The position numbers and the translations under genes are program-made. The notes beneath the pieces were generated by a model that saw only the letters and a program-made list of their open reading frames with translations, was not told the DNA's origin and searched no databases. Of a stretch of DNA of 64,000 nucleotides, positions 1-9,118 are shown piece after piece. Each line of letters opens with the position of its first letter. Within the stretch, counting starts at the first letter, position 1. Source of the DNA: Methanococcoides sp. (GTDB lineage: Archaea; Halobacteriota; Methanosarcinia; Methanosarcinales; Methanosarcinaceae); assembly GCA_021108275.1 (NCBI GenBank), contig JAIORD010000043.1, positions 17,999-81,998 on the forward strand, given 5' to 3'.

Positions 1-1127
1 TCTTCGCCTATAACCGGCTTTTTGTGTCTGACCTCGAGCACTTTATAGAAGACGAACACAAAGAGGATGCCCATTACTATTGTGGGTGTCACGATCGCGA
101 TTATCATCGACCGCTGTACATCAGCAGGGCTGTACCATCTGGGGAAGTCCATGGGTACCAGGAAGATACTTCCGGCTATCAGGCAGACAAGTCCGGCAAT
201 TCCAAAGATACCGAATCCAGGTGCCTGCAATTCGAGAACGAACAGTATCACTCCGAGCAATATAAGGAATATAGCTGCGATATTCACATCGAATCCCATG
301 CCCACAAGGCCCAGCGATATTGCAACAACTCCAAATATCTCTGCACCTGCTCCGGGATTAGAAATGCCTATGACGATGCCGTATATGCCGAGCATGATGA
401 GAAGTGAGGAAATGATCGGGTCCGATATAATGTCCATGAAGCTCAATCTCAGGGACGGTCTATAGTTCTCAATGGCAGCACCTTTGGTGTCCAGTACTTT
501 TCCTTTGATCGTCTGACCATCCACCTGCTCAAGAAGATCATCAATGTCAGATGCAACATACTCGATAATTCCTGCTTCCAGTGCTTCTTCCGCATTCAGG
601 TTCAGATTTTCTGTAATGAACTTCTCTGCAGTTGTTTCATTGCGACCGTGCTGTTTTGCTTTTGTTTTTGCAAGGGCCACGAGTGCATTTACTATCTTAT
701 CGTCCTCTATGGGCTCTATACCCTGAGGTGACACTGATACAGGTTGGGCAGAACCGATTATAGTATTTGGTGACATTGCCGCAATGTCAGTTCCGATCAA
801 GATAAGTGTCCCTGCAGACCATGCTTTTGTTCCTTCGGGATATACATAACCTATTACCGGGATATCCGAACTGTCAATGGCTTCGATTATCTTGAGGGTC
901 TCATCAACCCCTCCGCCAGGGGTGTTGAGGGTGATTACAAGAGCTTCGTATTCATTTTGTTCTGCTAGCTGCAATGCATCTATTACAAGATCATCCGCTA
1001 CTGGTGTGATCGAATCGGATATTTCCAGTACCAGAACAGTTTGTTCTGCAGATGCAACTGCAGGCACTAACAATAATAGTACCAAAAAAAAGAAAAGAAG
1101 GATAGGTGATCCTTTGTTCAACATCAT
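1..1127 (-). CDS. NfeD/ClpP-class membrane serine protease (3' end outside window)
   Basis: Membrane-bound serine protease of the NfeD family, thought to act with the SPFH protein encoded just upstream in membrane quality control. Translation gives a signal peptide/first membrane segment (about residues 8-26), a ClpP-like domain with NTPGGG near residues 68-73 and the nucleophile serine in WSAGTL near residue 104, then several hydrophobic segments after residue 230. The frame is still open at base 1, so the soluble C-terminal OB-like NfeD domain is cut off or absent. Two adjacent ATG codons (1127, 1124) follow an AAGGTGAT ribosome site; the downstream ATG, or a TTG at 1121, has better spacing. 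It lies 15 bp after the SPFH gene in the same orientation, the usual NfeD-SPFH operon. Family assignment is firm; the substrate is unknown. Confidence 0.9.
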   Translation of the reverse strand, partial: MMLNKGSPILLFFFLVLLLLVPAVASAEQTVLVLEISDSITPVADDLVIDALQLAEQNEYEALVITLNTPGGGVDETLKIIEAIDSSDIPVIGYVYPEGTKAWSAGTLILIGTDIAAMSPNTIIGSAQPVSVSPQGIEPIEDDKIVNALVALAKTKAKQHGRNETTAEKFITENLNLNAEEALEAGIIEYVASDIDDLLEQVDGQTIKGKVLDTKGAAIENYRPSLRLSFMDIISDPIISSLLIMLGIYGIVIGISNPGAGAEIFGVVAISLGLVGMGFDVNIAAIFLILLGVILFVLELQAPGFGIFGIAGLVCLIAGSIFLVPMDFPRWYSPADVQRSMIIAIVTPTIVMGILFVFVFYKVLEVRHKKPVIGE

Positions 1128-1142
1128 CACCTTTATCCTCTT

Positions 1143-1901
1143 TTATTTCTGCGAGAATGCTTTTGAAAGGGCAGCGATCTCTGCAGTGTTCGAAGAACTT
1201 GAAATTACAATGAGGTTCTTCTCACGTGCAACTTCAGCAATTGTCTGAAACTCTCTCAACTTAATTGCTGCTGGCATATCCTGGTAGAGCTGTGCTGCCT
1301 GTCTCATCTTCTCTGCTGCCATGAACTCTCCTTCGGAGAGAATGATACGTGCACGCTTTTCCCTTTCTGCTTCTGCCTGTTTTGCAATAGCACGTAGCAT
1401 TGTCTCATCAATACTAACATCTCTGAGAGTTACTGCGGTGACCTTGATACCCCAGGGGTCTGTGGACGCGTCAAGTAATTCTTGTATGTCCTTGTTTATG
1501 GTCTCACGTTCAGAAAGCACGGCATCGAGCTCGATCTGGCCGATGACATCCCTGAGCGTTGTCTGTGAAAGCATTGCAGTTGCAAATTTGTAGTTCTCAA
1601 CTTCAGTAACAGCTGCAGCAGGCTTGAGGACCTTGTAGTAAATAACTGCATCAACAGCGACAGTAACATTGTCCTTTGTTATGACTGCCTGCTTTGGCAC
1701 ATCGATGGTGACCACACGAAGATCTATCTTTACGACAGAATCGATGATAGGGATGATCAGGAAAAGTCCCGGACCTTTCACGCCGCTGAGCCTTCCTAAC
1801 CTGAAAATAACAACCCTTTCGTATTCCTTTACCATCTTAAGTGATTGTGACAAGATGATAACTGCAATGACAAGTATAGGTATGATGTAGTCTTCTATCA
1901 T
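1143..1901 (-). CDS. SPFH-domain (stomatin/slipin) membrane protein
   Basis: Stomatin/slipin-type scaffold protein of the cytoplasmic membrane. It has 252 residues: an N-terminal membrane hairpin (about residues 5-20), the slipin signature ERVVIFRLGRL, a central SPFH domain with DVPKQ, and a C-terminal alpha-helical stretch rich in Ala/Glu (AEAEREKRARI) typical of the oligomerising coiled coil. A GGGAGAAGTG ribosome site precedes the ATG at 1901. It is first in a two-gene operon with the NfeD-type protease. Stomatin partners of NfeD are cleaved by the protease in Pyrococcus, so a protease-substrate/scaffold role is the natural inference. It diverges from the DHH gene at 2016. Confidence 0.92.
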   Translation of the reverse strand: MIEDYIIPILVIAVIILSQSLKMVKEYERVVIFRLGRLSGVKGPGLFLIIPIIDSVVKIDLRVVTIDVPKQAVITKDNVTVAVDAVIYYKVLKPAAAVTEVENYKFATAMLSQTTLRDVIGQIELDAVLSERETINKDIQELLDASTDPWGIKVTAVTLRDVSIDETMLRAIAKQAEAEREKRARIILSEGEFMAAEKMRQAAQLYQDMPAAIKLREFQTIAEVAREKNLIVISSSSNTAEIAALSKAFSQK

Positions 1902-2015
1902 GTTTCACTTCTCCCAAATTAAATGGAAGAGATTGAGATAAAAAACTATTGCTTGTGGTAACCCAATGTTACGCAAAGACATAAATCTAACATAAACAAT
2001 TAAGACTTGATACAA

Positions 2016-4139
2016 ATGAGAGATGAGTGTAACGAATGTGGAGGAAAGGGATACGAGGTCCTTTCTACTGAAAAATGTCCTGAATGCAAAGGTTCAGGAA
2101 AAATAAAAACCGTAAATCTGATGGATCTTTCTCAAAAGGATGTGAAAAATTTCCTTAATGAGGGTTCAGTATGTTCCAAATGCGGTGGAAGCGGAGAAAT
2201 TGAAGTAAGAAAACAATGTCCTGCATGTAATGGTAAGGGTGCTTCTTATAGATGTGATGTCTGTGACAAGCCTATTGCTGGACCTATAGATGGCAAGGAA
2301 GCTTGTATTGCCTGCGGTAAGATCGAGATAGTACATGTTCTTGATAATTCCTGCAATCAGGATGAACTGGAAGTAGGCAAGATGTACCTTGCTAAAGTAA
2401 ATAATCATGCGGACTTTGGCGTATTCGTTGATCTGAATTCCAGTTTACGTGGCTTGATCCATTCAAGCAATCTCAACATCAAGCTTGAAGAAAAAGCTCC
2501 GGTGATCGTGCAGGTAAAAGAGATCAGACGCGACGGTAAAATGGATCTGATCCCCCGGGTTATCAAAGATTACCAGACAGTAGAGGTTGAGAAGAGCATC
2601 TCTATAAGAAGGTCCACCGAACTTGGCAGTTTTACTGGTAAACTTGTAAAGATCGAAGGTGAGGTAATTCAGGTAAAGCAGACCGCAGGCCCTACTATTT
2701 TCACAATTTCCGACGAAGACGGGCTTATTTCCTGTGCTGCTTTTGAGAGTGCCGGTACACGTGCTTTTCCAGAGATCGATGCAGACATGATAATTACCGC
2801 AACCGGTGAAGTTACCTCCCGTGGTGACAGGCTCCAGTTGGAGGTCAGGAGCATGAAACATCTGACCGGTGAAAAAGAAGTAGCTGTCAAGAAGCGCATC
2901 GATGAGGTCATTGATCAGAGGGCTGAGCCTTCCGAGATCGAGTTCCTTGTTGAGAGTGAGATCCTTGAAAAGCTTCGACCTGCAATGCGTAAGGTCGCAA
3001 AGGAGATCAAGAGAGCTATTATAAGGTCAAAACCGATCCTTTTACGTCACCATGCCGATGCTGATGGAATGACCGCGGCAGTAGCTATCGAAAAGGCCAT
3101 CCTTCCGATGATAAGGGAAGTTAACGGCCCTGATGCAGAATATCACTATTATAAGAGAGCGCCCTCAAAGGCTCCATTCTATGAACTTCCGGATGTCACC
3201 AAGGATATATCCTTTGCACTTGAGGATGCTGCAAGACACGGACAGAAACTTCCACTTGTAGTAATGGTGGACAACGGTTCCACAGAAGAGGATGTTCCGG
3301 CCATGAGGCAGGCACAGGTCTATGGTATCGATATGGTCGTAGTTGATCACCACCATCCCGATGAGATCGTTGACCAGTATCTGCTTGGTCATGTGAATCC
3401 TGCTCACGTGGGTGGGGATTTCGGTATGACCGCAGGAATGTTGGCCACGGAAGTTGCCCGTATGATCAACCCGGATATGACAGATGTGATCAAACATCTT
3501 CCTGCTATTGCTGCAGTGGGTGACCGTTCTGAAGCACCGGAAGCTGAAGCTTACAAGCAGCTTGTTGCTGACAGGTATTCTCTGCAGGACCTTAAAGAGA
3601 TGGCACTTGCACTTGATTTTGAAGCATACTGGCTCAAGTTCGCTAATGGAAGAGGCATAGTTGATGACCTGATGGACCTTGGTGACCACAAGAGGCATAA
3701 CGATATCGTGAAACTATTATGTGAGCAGGCAAATGCCATGATCTCAGAACAGCTCGATGCCTGTATGCCGAACGTGAAGTCGGAGGATCTACCCAACACT
3801 GCTGTACTGAACGTGCTGGATGTCGAGAACTACGCTCATAAGTTTACATTCCCGGCACCTGGCAAGACCTCAGGTGAAGTGCATGACCTTATGTGTAAGA
3901 AACTCGAAGGAAGGCCGGTAATTACCATCGGTTACGGTCCTGATTTTGCAGTGATACGCTCAAAAGGGGTTCTCATGAACATTCCACAGATGGTCCGTGA
4001 ACTTCACGAAGAGATCGTAGGCGCTGGTGTGAATGGCGGTGGACACCTTGTAGTTGGAAGTATAAAGTTCGTAGAAGGCATGCGCAGCGAAGTGCTTTCC
4101 AAACTGGTCGAAAAGATCGGTTCCGTGGGTGTAGAGTGA
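2016..4139 (+). CDS. DHH-family RecJ-like phosphoesterase with DnaJ-type zinc fingers, S1 and OB domains
   Basis: Archaeal RecJ-like nuclease candidate of about 707 residues. Domains in order: four DnaJ-type CxxCxGxG-like zinc repeats (first 75 residues), a further CxxC pair (CDVC, CIAC), an S1 RNA-binding domain (about 120-180), an OB-fold domain (about 205-290), then DHH and DHHA1 domains with HHADADGM near residue 345, VVVDHHHPDE near 440 and GVNGGGHLVVG near the C-terminus. All DHH metal ligands appear present. Related euryarchaeal proteins are annotated as RecJ/GAN-like exonucleases; the RNA-type N-terminal domains leave RNA as a possible substrate. The ATG at 2016 is preferred over an in-frame TTG at 2007; there is no clear ribosome site, so the mRNA may be leaderless. 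Confidence 0.88.
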   Translation: MRDECNECGGKGYEVLSTEKCPECKGSGKIKTVNLMDLSQKDVKNFLNEGSVCSKCGGSGEIEVRKQCPACNGKGASYRCDVCDKPIAGPIDGKEACIACGKIEIVHVLDNSCNQDELEVGKMYLAKVNNHADFGVFVDLNSSLRGLIHSSNLNIKLEEKAPVIVQVKEIRRDGKMDLIPRVIKDYQTVEVEKSISIRRSTELGSFTGKLVKIEGEVIQVKQTAGPTIFTISDEDGLISCAAFESAGTRAFPEIDADMIITATGEVTSRGDRLQLEVRSMKHLTGEKEVAVKKRIDEVIDQRAEPSEIEFLVESEILEKLRPAMRKVAKEIKRAIIRSKPILLRHHADADGMTAAVAIEKAILPMIREVNGPDAEYHYYKRAPSKAPFYELPDVTKDISFALEDAARHGQKLPLVVMVDNGSTEEDVPAMRQAQVYGIDMVVVDHHHPDEIVDQYLLGHVNPAHVGGDFGMTAGMLATEVARMINPDMTDVIKHLPAIAAVGDRSEAPEAEAYKQLVADRYSLQDLKEMALALDFEAYWLKFANGRGIVDDLMDLGDHKRHNDIVKLLCEQANAMISEQLDACMPNVKSEDLPNTAVLNVLDVENYAHKFTFPAPGKTSGEVHDLMCKKLEGRPVITIGYGPDFAVIRSKGVLMNIPQMVRELHEEIVGAGVNGGGHLVVGSIKFVEGMRSEVLSKLVEKIGSVGVE

Positions 4140-4186
4140 GATCTCTCATCCATTTCTTATTTTAAAAAGCAAAAGGAACAAAAAAG

Positions 4187-4206
4187 AAAAGGGAGATTTC
4201 CCTTTT
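4187..4206. terminator. Bidirectional hairpin terminator between convergent genes
   Basis: A perfect 8-bp stem (AAAAGGGA / TCCCTTTT) with a 4-base GATT loop sits between the 3' ends of the DHH gene and the GfcR-like gene. T-runs occur on both strands, so it can serve both. It just touches the GfcR stop codon. Confidence 0.7.
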
Positions 4207-4817
4207 TAATCTACACGTGTGATACGGACCAGTGAGCTCATAGGCACATTGGCGATCATATCAGCATTCATCTTGTCAACGATAACTGCAACTGCGATCG
4301 GGGTTGCACCAACCTCACGAAGCTGTTCAGCAACGTCTGTAACAGTAGCTCCTGATGACACCACATCGTCCACGATGATGCACTTCTTTCCCTCGACATC
4401 AGCGAAATTCCGGCTAAAGATCCCTCTTTGATTGGCCTTTCCTTTCTGGTCATCATAGTCATGGAAGATCGCGAAATCGATCTCCAGTTCTTCGGCCATC
4501 ATGGTGGCGATAGGGATTCCACTAAGCCCTATACCGATCACAAGGTCAGCATCCTGTTGTGTCCTTTCCAGTGATTCTATCACCATATCACAAAGTGCCT
4601 GTGAGATGCATCTTAATCTGTATGAACTCTGTCCGACACTGTTCCATGTAACAGAGATATCCTTTGGTGCAGGTGCTACAACATCTTTCTTTGAGCGTGT
4701 CAAAAGCCATGTGACCGTTTCCCTGGAGACGTTAAGCTCATTTGCTATCTGGCCTGTAACAAGGCCATTTGACTGCAATTCGACCGCTTTTAGGATTAAT
4801 TCTTCTATGTTCTTCAT
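4206..4817 (-). CDS. gfcR: GfcR-type regulator: HTH plus orotate phosphoribosyltransferase-like domain
   Basis: Transcription regulator built from an N-terminal helix-turn-helix (residues 1-45, with [18 protein letters not shown]) and a type I phosphoribosyltransferase domain. The PRPP-binding loop [12 protein letters not shown] lies near residues 146-157, and acidic residues before it match PRTase catalysis or effector binding. In Haloferax the homologue GfcR activates sugar catabolic genes; methanogen members are usually called orotate phosphoribosyltransferase-like proteins. Full length (203 residues) and intact. It converges with the DHH gene. A true PyrE role is unlikely because of the DNA-binding domain, but enzyme activity cannot be ruled out from sequence. 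Confidence 0.87.
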   Translation of the reverse strand: MKNIEELILKAVELQSNGLVTGQIANELNVSRETVTWLLTRSKKDVVAPAPKDISVTWNSVGQSSYRLRCISQALCDMVIESLERTQQDADLVIGIGLSGIPIATMMAEELEIDFAIFHDYDDQKGKANQRGIFSRNFADVEGKKCIIVDDVVSSGATVTDVAEQLREVGATPIAVAVIVDKMNADMIANVPMSSLVRITRVD

Positions 4818-4881
4818 ATTATCCCAGCTGAAATATTAATTAGTTTTAACCTTCTAAAATAGTTATAGTACATCTCTATGG

Positions 4882-5361
4882 TTATAGTTTTCTTTTCCTG
4901 ACCTTTTTCAAAGGAGAGCCACAGACAGGGCAATCATCCCCCTCATCGAATTTGCGATAGCACGCAATACACTTCTTTCCCCATACCAGTACGTCCTTTA
5001 TCTTTTTCTGACTGATGGGCTTAACTTCAATACCAAGCACTGAAGCCATGTTCTGTACAGCATAGTCATCTGTGAGAAGGACTCCGTTCTCCTTGTATTC
5101 AAGAGCCTTCGTTAGAATGTCTATATCTGTGTCTGAGAGCTCTTCAACATCCCTCGTCTTTTTGGCAATTGAAACTACCTCTTTGCGAACCTGTGGGTCA
5201 GGCGCTTCAATTCTTGTACCGGTCTCACAAGCGATCTCAAATCGCATCATGGCTTCCCGGCTCTTCATTTCGTCCTTTACGGAAGGCACAGTGATGAACA
5301 GCGATGTGTCGCCATCATATCCATAGATGAAAACTGCGGAATCTGTAATATAGAATGTCAT
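4882..5361 (-). CDS. nob1: NOB1-like rRNA maturation endonuclease (PIN domain + zinc ribbon)
   Basis: Endonuclease that trims the 3' end of 16S rRNA during small-subunit maturation. It has 159 residues: a PIN domain starting MTFYITDSAVF with the metal-binding Asp at residue 7 and further acidic residues (DTDID, LLTDDYAVQ), followed by a zinc ribbon near residues 133-152 (CIAC ... CPVC). Length and domain order match archaeal NOB1. The gene is 64 bp upstream of gfcR on the same strand and 70 bp downstream of the KaiC-domain gene, so the three could be co-transcribed. Confidence 0.9.
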   Translation of the reverse strand: MTFYITDSAVFIYGYDGDTSLFITVPSVKDEMKSREAMMRFEIACETGTRIEAPDPQVRKEVVSIAKKTRDVEELSDTDIDILTKALEYKENGVLLTDDYAVQNMASVLGIEVKPISQKKIKDVLVWGKKCIACYRKFDEGDDCPVCGSPLKKVRKRKL

Positions 5362-5431
5362 GTTCGTATGGTCTCAAGCCTGTTCGATACCATAGATATT
5401 TCTCCAAGCTTATAAGTATGGCTATTACCAT

Positions 5432-6796
5432 TTAATCCGATGACGGCAACATGATGTCTACTCCGGTATCCCTTATTTCAAATTTCCTTATTCCTTTGTC
5501 ATGAGAGCTTCCGCGCATTTTGATGACAGTTATGGTCTTGTCGATATGGTCTTCTTCCTCTTTTAACGAAAGCAGTACCGAAGTATCCATTCCATAATCT
5601 TCGATATCATGCATCCCATTAATGTTGTCGGCCCTTTGTGCGAACATTGAGGTGACACCATTTGATCTGAACATCTCTGAAAGTAATTTGATATGGTCCT
5701 TTGCATCCAGGGGTGTCATAAGGTCGGAGAATACGTTCACATCGTCTACAAAAATACGCTTGATGTTCTCTTTTTTGATGATCGATCGTAAGTTTATGGC
5801 ATGCTCTCCGGCTTCAATGGCTGACATGCTGGTGAAGACAACTTTTATAGCACCTGAACTTACAAGCTCCTTCATGTCATGGTCAATGGAACTTGCATTT
5901 GTAAGGGTCTGTTCTTCGGACTCTCTAAATGAAACTATCATTCCAGGTTCTTCAATCCTTGCCCCTTCTGCAATGAAATGTGTTCCTATGGTGGTTTTCC
6001 CGGTACCACAGCCTCCGGTTACAAGGGTTGAAGTGCCTCTGATAACGCCATTTCCGGTCATTACGTCAAGCCCCTTTGTCCCTGTTGAGATACGGTCTGT
6101 AAAATGGGGTATCTCCATTTCGGTCAGTTCCTGCCTGTGAAGTATAATGCCTTCTTCAGTTATTGAAAATGGATGTTTTCCACTTATGTATCCCTGTCCT
6201 CTGAGCTTCAATACCTCGAGGTGGTGTACTCGACGTTTGTTGGCCTCATCATTAGAAAGATAGATAATGCCATCTGCTACGTGGCTCAAGTCACTTTTCA
6301 AGAGCTCATCTCCGGTGAACTCTCCGATCGCTATGACCAGAGCATCCCATTTTTTCATACGCAGGAAAAGGTCATAGTAGAACCGTCGTTTTGCTTCTTC
6401 ATCAAGAGTGCTTCCGATGGTCGTTATTGGATCAATGACAATTCGGTCCGGTTTTATTTTTTCAATGGACTCTTCCAAGTTCCACATGAATGTATATATC
6501 CCTTTATCAAGGGTCTCGGTGCCGATGGGGATGTAGTTCATGGAGCCGGAGGAAAGCAGGGAGATATTGTAGAAATTCAGCTTTGACATGAACTTATTGA
6601 CCATTGAAATTGGTTCATTCAATGATGTAACATACATGCATTTCTCATTTTTTTCAGCGGCGTTGAAAATGGATTGCATTGCAAGTGTGGTCTTTCCAGA
6701 ACCTGCTGGACCTGCTACCAGGATCGCAGAGGGCTTTGGAAACCCGCCTTTTAAAATTGTATCAAGGGCATGTATCTCCGAACTCATTTGTTTCAT
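5432..6796 (-). CDS. RAD55/KaiC-family ATPase with two RecA-like domains
   Basis: Tandem KaiC-like ATPase of 454 residues. The first RecA domain has Walker A GPAGSGKT at residues 29-36; the second starts near residue 230 with STGTKGLDVM and has Walker A GGCGTGKT near residue 258. Walker B-like strands (RIVIDPITTI, RIFVDDVNVF) follow each. Archaeal KaiC homologues are linked to signalling, motility or DNA-repair regulation, but the role of this one is unknown. ATG at 6796 or 6787 could both start. It is transcribed divergently from nadE; a 14-bp element upstream of its TATA box is repeated upstream of the nadE TATA box, suggesting co-regulation. Confidence 0.85.
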   Translation of the reverse strand: MKQMSSEIHALDTILKGGFPKPSAILVAGPAGSGKTTLAMQSIFNAAEKNEKCMYVTSLNEPISMVNKFMSKLNFYNISLLSSGSMNYIPIGTETLDKGIYTFMWNLEESIEKIKPDRIVIDPITTIGSTLDEEAKRRFYYDLFLRMKKWDALVIAIGEFTGDELLKSDLSHVADGIIYLSNDEANKRRVHHLEVLKLRGQGYISGKHPFSITEEGIILHRQELTEMEIPHFTDRISTGTKGLDVMTGNGVIRGTSTLVTGGCGTGKTTIGTHFIAEGARIEEPGMIVSFRESEEQTLTNASSIDHDMKELVSSGAIKVVFTSMSAIEAGEHAINLRSIIKKENIKRIFVDDVNVFSDLMTPLDAKDHIKLLSEMFRSNGVTSMFAQRADNINGMHDIEDYGMDTSVLLSLKEEEDHIDKTITVIKMRGSSHDKGIRKFEIRDTGVDIMLPSSD

Positions 6797-6830
6797 TATA
6801 GCACCTGCTGAATATATTTATATAAATATT

Positions 6831-6918
6831 CTCTCTACTATATTTAACACTATGTTCGCTCATTTTTGAAAAAAGTTTAACAGGAAATCTAAATATGTAC
6901 TGTGAATATAGTAGAGAG
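6831..6918. promoter_or_regulatory. Paired 14-bp elements upstream of two divergent TATA boxes
   Basis: The 14-mer AATATAGTAGAGAG occurs at 6905-6918 on the + strand and as its exact reverse complement at 6831-6844. Each copy points toward its own gene and ends a few bases before an AT-rich TATA-like box (TTTATATAAA for the KaiC-type gene, ATTATATAC for nadE). The layout is that of a shared activator site serving a divergent promoter pair. The binding protein is unknown. Confidence 0.65.
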
Positions 6919-6965
6919 CACTATTATATACACAAATATTCGATCATCATCTGGACCTTGGTACT

Positions 6966-7757
6966 ATGGATATTATAAAAGCAAAAGATATCATCATTGA
7001 TTTTATTGGGAAGAAACTGGAAGGGACGGGAATTGAAGGTGCTGTTGTAGGTATAAGCGGAGGCATCGATTCTGCACTGGTGGCATACCTGTCCGTCGAA
7101 GCATTGGGTGCTGAGAATGTTCTTGGTATACACATGCCTGAAGCTTCAAACCCTGAGTCCGAGGTCGAGGATGCTAAAAAGGTCGCAGAAGCTCTTGGTA
7201 TTGACCTTAAGGTGGTAGACATCACCAATGTTCTTGAAAGCTACAGATCCGCAATGCCGGATATTGAAGATACATCTGCTTATGTCGATGGTAACCTTAA
7301 GGCAAGGATCAGGATGTCCATGCTCTACTACTATGCTAACATGCTTGGCAGAGTAGTGATGGGGACTGGTAACAAGAGTGAGATATTACTTGGTTATTTC
7401 ACAAAATACGGTGATGGAGGGGTTGATATGGAACCCATCGGCGATCTTTACAAGACCGAAGTATGGGAAATGTCAAAGATTCTGGGTGTCCCGGAGAGCA
7501 TTCTGGAAAAAGCACCATCTGCTGGACTCTGGGAGGGTCAGACCGATGAAGAGGACCTTGGTGTTACTTATGAGACCATCGATAAAGTGCTTCAGCCAAT
7601 TCTTGCAGGAGAGGGACAGGAACGCGTGCATTTGAAACTCGGGGTTCCAATGGAGGATATCAATTCCATTCTGCTACGTGTCAGGAGTAATCTTCACAAA
7701 AGAGCGATTCCACCTATAGCACACCTTGATGATCTTCGTGATGACTGGTTATCTTGA
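6966..7757 (+). CDS. nadE: NAD+ synthetase (ammonia-dependent)
   Basis: Last step of NAD synthesis: converts deamido-NAD to NAD+ with ATP and ammonia. It has 263 residues, the single-domain size of archaeal NadE without a glutaminase domain. The ATP pyrophosphatase P-loop GISGGIDSA is at residues 29-37, and the conserved KSEILLGYFTKYGDGG segment is present, with PIGDLYKTEVW after it. The gene has its own promoter in the divergent region shared with the KaiC-type ATPase. Its 3' end overlaps the end of the convergent tiaS gene by 9 bp. Confidence 0.96.
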   Translation: MDIIKAKDIIIDFIGKKLEGTGIEGAVVGISGGIDSALVAYLSVEALGAENVLGIHMPEASNPESEVEDAKKVAEALGIDLKVVDITNVLESYRSAMPDIEDTSAYVDGNLKARIRMSMLYYYANMLGRVVMGTGNKSEILLGYFTKYGDGGVDMEPIGDLYKTEVWEMSKILGVPESILEKAPSAGLWEGQTDEEDLGVTYETIDKVLQPILAGEGQERVHLKLGVPMEDINSILLRVRSNLHKRAIPPIAHLDDLRDDWLS

Positions 7758-9044
7758 TGGGAAAACTTTCCCATCCTTTTCTTTCTCTTCTTCCTGGGAT
7801 CTGACAAGGGGTTTTGCAAGGTGTCTTCTCGCACAGGGCGGAACTTCATACATTCCTATGTCGATTCCTCTTTTGATCTCGACAAGTTCAGGTAGATCTG
7901 CTTTAGTGCCACACTTCTTGCAGCGGTAACCCTGCCCCTTTCCTGCGGATTTCATCCTTTTTCCACATTCGGAACAGGTAGGATTGAACGACTCTTGTTC
8001 CTGGGCCAGGCTTATTATCTTCAGTTTTTCGATGTTCAGGGTGTTGTTCTTCACACTTCCTGAGAACACTATCCTGTCCCCGGGCAGGAATTTGCGTACC
8101 AATTCGCGGAAGTTCTTGGTAGGTTCGTAGGCTGCACAGTCCATCTCATCTCCTTCATCGTCACGAACCGAAAAGATCGTATGTCCTCCTCTTATCGTTT
8201 CAGGTCGAGTTTCCACTGTTGCTTCAATGGTATAGGAGTGCATGTCCTTTATGTCTGCTATCCTCTCTACTGGAATAAGGTGCAGGTCTGTCCCCTGATC
8301 TGTCTTATAGATCGCATATCTTTCAACAGGTTCAGAGATTATCATCCGGGATGTTATGGTGACAGGCTCAATACCATTTCCTCGAACTCCAAAAAGAACG
8401 GGATCTCCTGCATGGGGTATGCATACCACTGCATTGTTCGCAATATCTACTGTGTCCCATGTATTCGGGTAGGTCGCAAGGTCTGCTTCTTTCACACTTT
8501 CCTCATTGACCTGCCGTTTTGTTCCCCATGTATCCTTTTCGCGATATGCAAGATATTCATAAGTATGGTCCCATCCCGGGTTCAGCATGGCTCCGCAGGC
8601 AGCAAGAGCACCGATAAGTCCTCTTCCATTCTTCCATCCTCTTGAAGGCAGGTCCAGGTTAGCGATAAGGTTCTTTGCATCATCTATCTGCAATACCTCA
8701 CGCACTGCTTTCAGGAAGAATTCGCCGAGCTCTTCCTTTACTTTCTCAGATCGGTCCTCGGGTATGAACACCACTCCGGGATTTGTCATCTCGCTCTGCA
8801 GTTCAGAAAGTTCGTCGACCCTTGAGATGACATGTTCCATTACTTTTTCCGGTTCTGATGTTGTTATTTCAAAAGCGGTTGAAGCATTGCCTCGGGTCTT
8901 GTAAGGAATGGTGGGATTGAGGCGTATAAGTATAGGGCTTCCTCTGATGGTTCCGTATTCTTTCAGCTCGTCCATCAGTAATGCACAAAGGTAGGTGGTG
9001 CACATTCCTTCTCTGGAATCGGTATCGTCTATACTTATTATCAT
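7749..9044 (-). CDS. tiaS: tRNA(Ile2) 2-agmatinylcytidine synthetase TiaS
   Basis: Modifies the wobble cytidine of tRNA(Ile)(CAU) with agmatine so that it reads AUA; essential in archaea. It has 431 residues and begins MIISIDDTDSREGMCTTYL, the TiaS N-terminal motif; an OB-fold stretch (about 275-340) and a C-terminal zinc ribbon with CSEC ... CKKC (about 365-395) follow. It needs agmatine, which the window's own pdaD gene can make. Convergent and overlapping with nadE; diverges from the HTH regulator at 9119. Confidence 0.94.
   Translation of the reverse strand: MIISIDDTDSREGMCTTYLCALLMDELKEYGTIRGSPILIRLNPTIPYKTRGNASTAFEITTSEPEKVMEHVISRVDELSELQSEMTNPGVVFIPEDRSEKVKEELGEFFLKAVREVLQIDDAKNLIANLDLPSRGWKNGRGLIGALAACGAMLNPGWDHTYEYLAYREKDTWGTKRQVNEESVKEADLATYPNTWDTVDIANNAVVCIPHAGDPVLFGVRGNGIEPVTITSRMIISEPVERYAIYKTDQGTDLHLIPVERIADIKDMHSYTIEATVETRPETIRGGHTIFSVRDDEGDEMDCAAYEPTKNFRELVRKFLPGDRIVFSGSVKNNTLNIEKLKIISLAQEQESFNPTCSECGKRMKSAGKGQGYRCKKCGTKADLPELVEIKRGIDIGMYEVPPCARRHLAKPLVRSQEEEKEKDGKVFPSR
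7756..7775 (+). terminator. nadE terminator hairpin inside the tiaS 3' end
   Basis: Perfect inverted repeat GATGGGAAA / TTTCCCATC separated by 2 bases, overlapping the nadE stop codon and followed by a T-rich run. It lies within the last codons of tiaS on the other strand, so the sequence serves as both terminator and coding DNA. Confidence 0.7.
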
Positions 9045-9118
9045 GGTCTTTCAATCTGTGTTCGTTCATATACTAACAAATACATTTATATAGATGTGCA
9101 AACAATGGCTTTATTGTA

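Noticed and set aside
24..465. Open frames on the + strand over the first 470 bases
   Set aside because: They have odd composition (His/Tyr/Asp-rich or Pro/Ile-rich) and lie opposite the well-supported NfeD coding frame.
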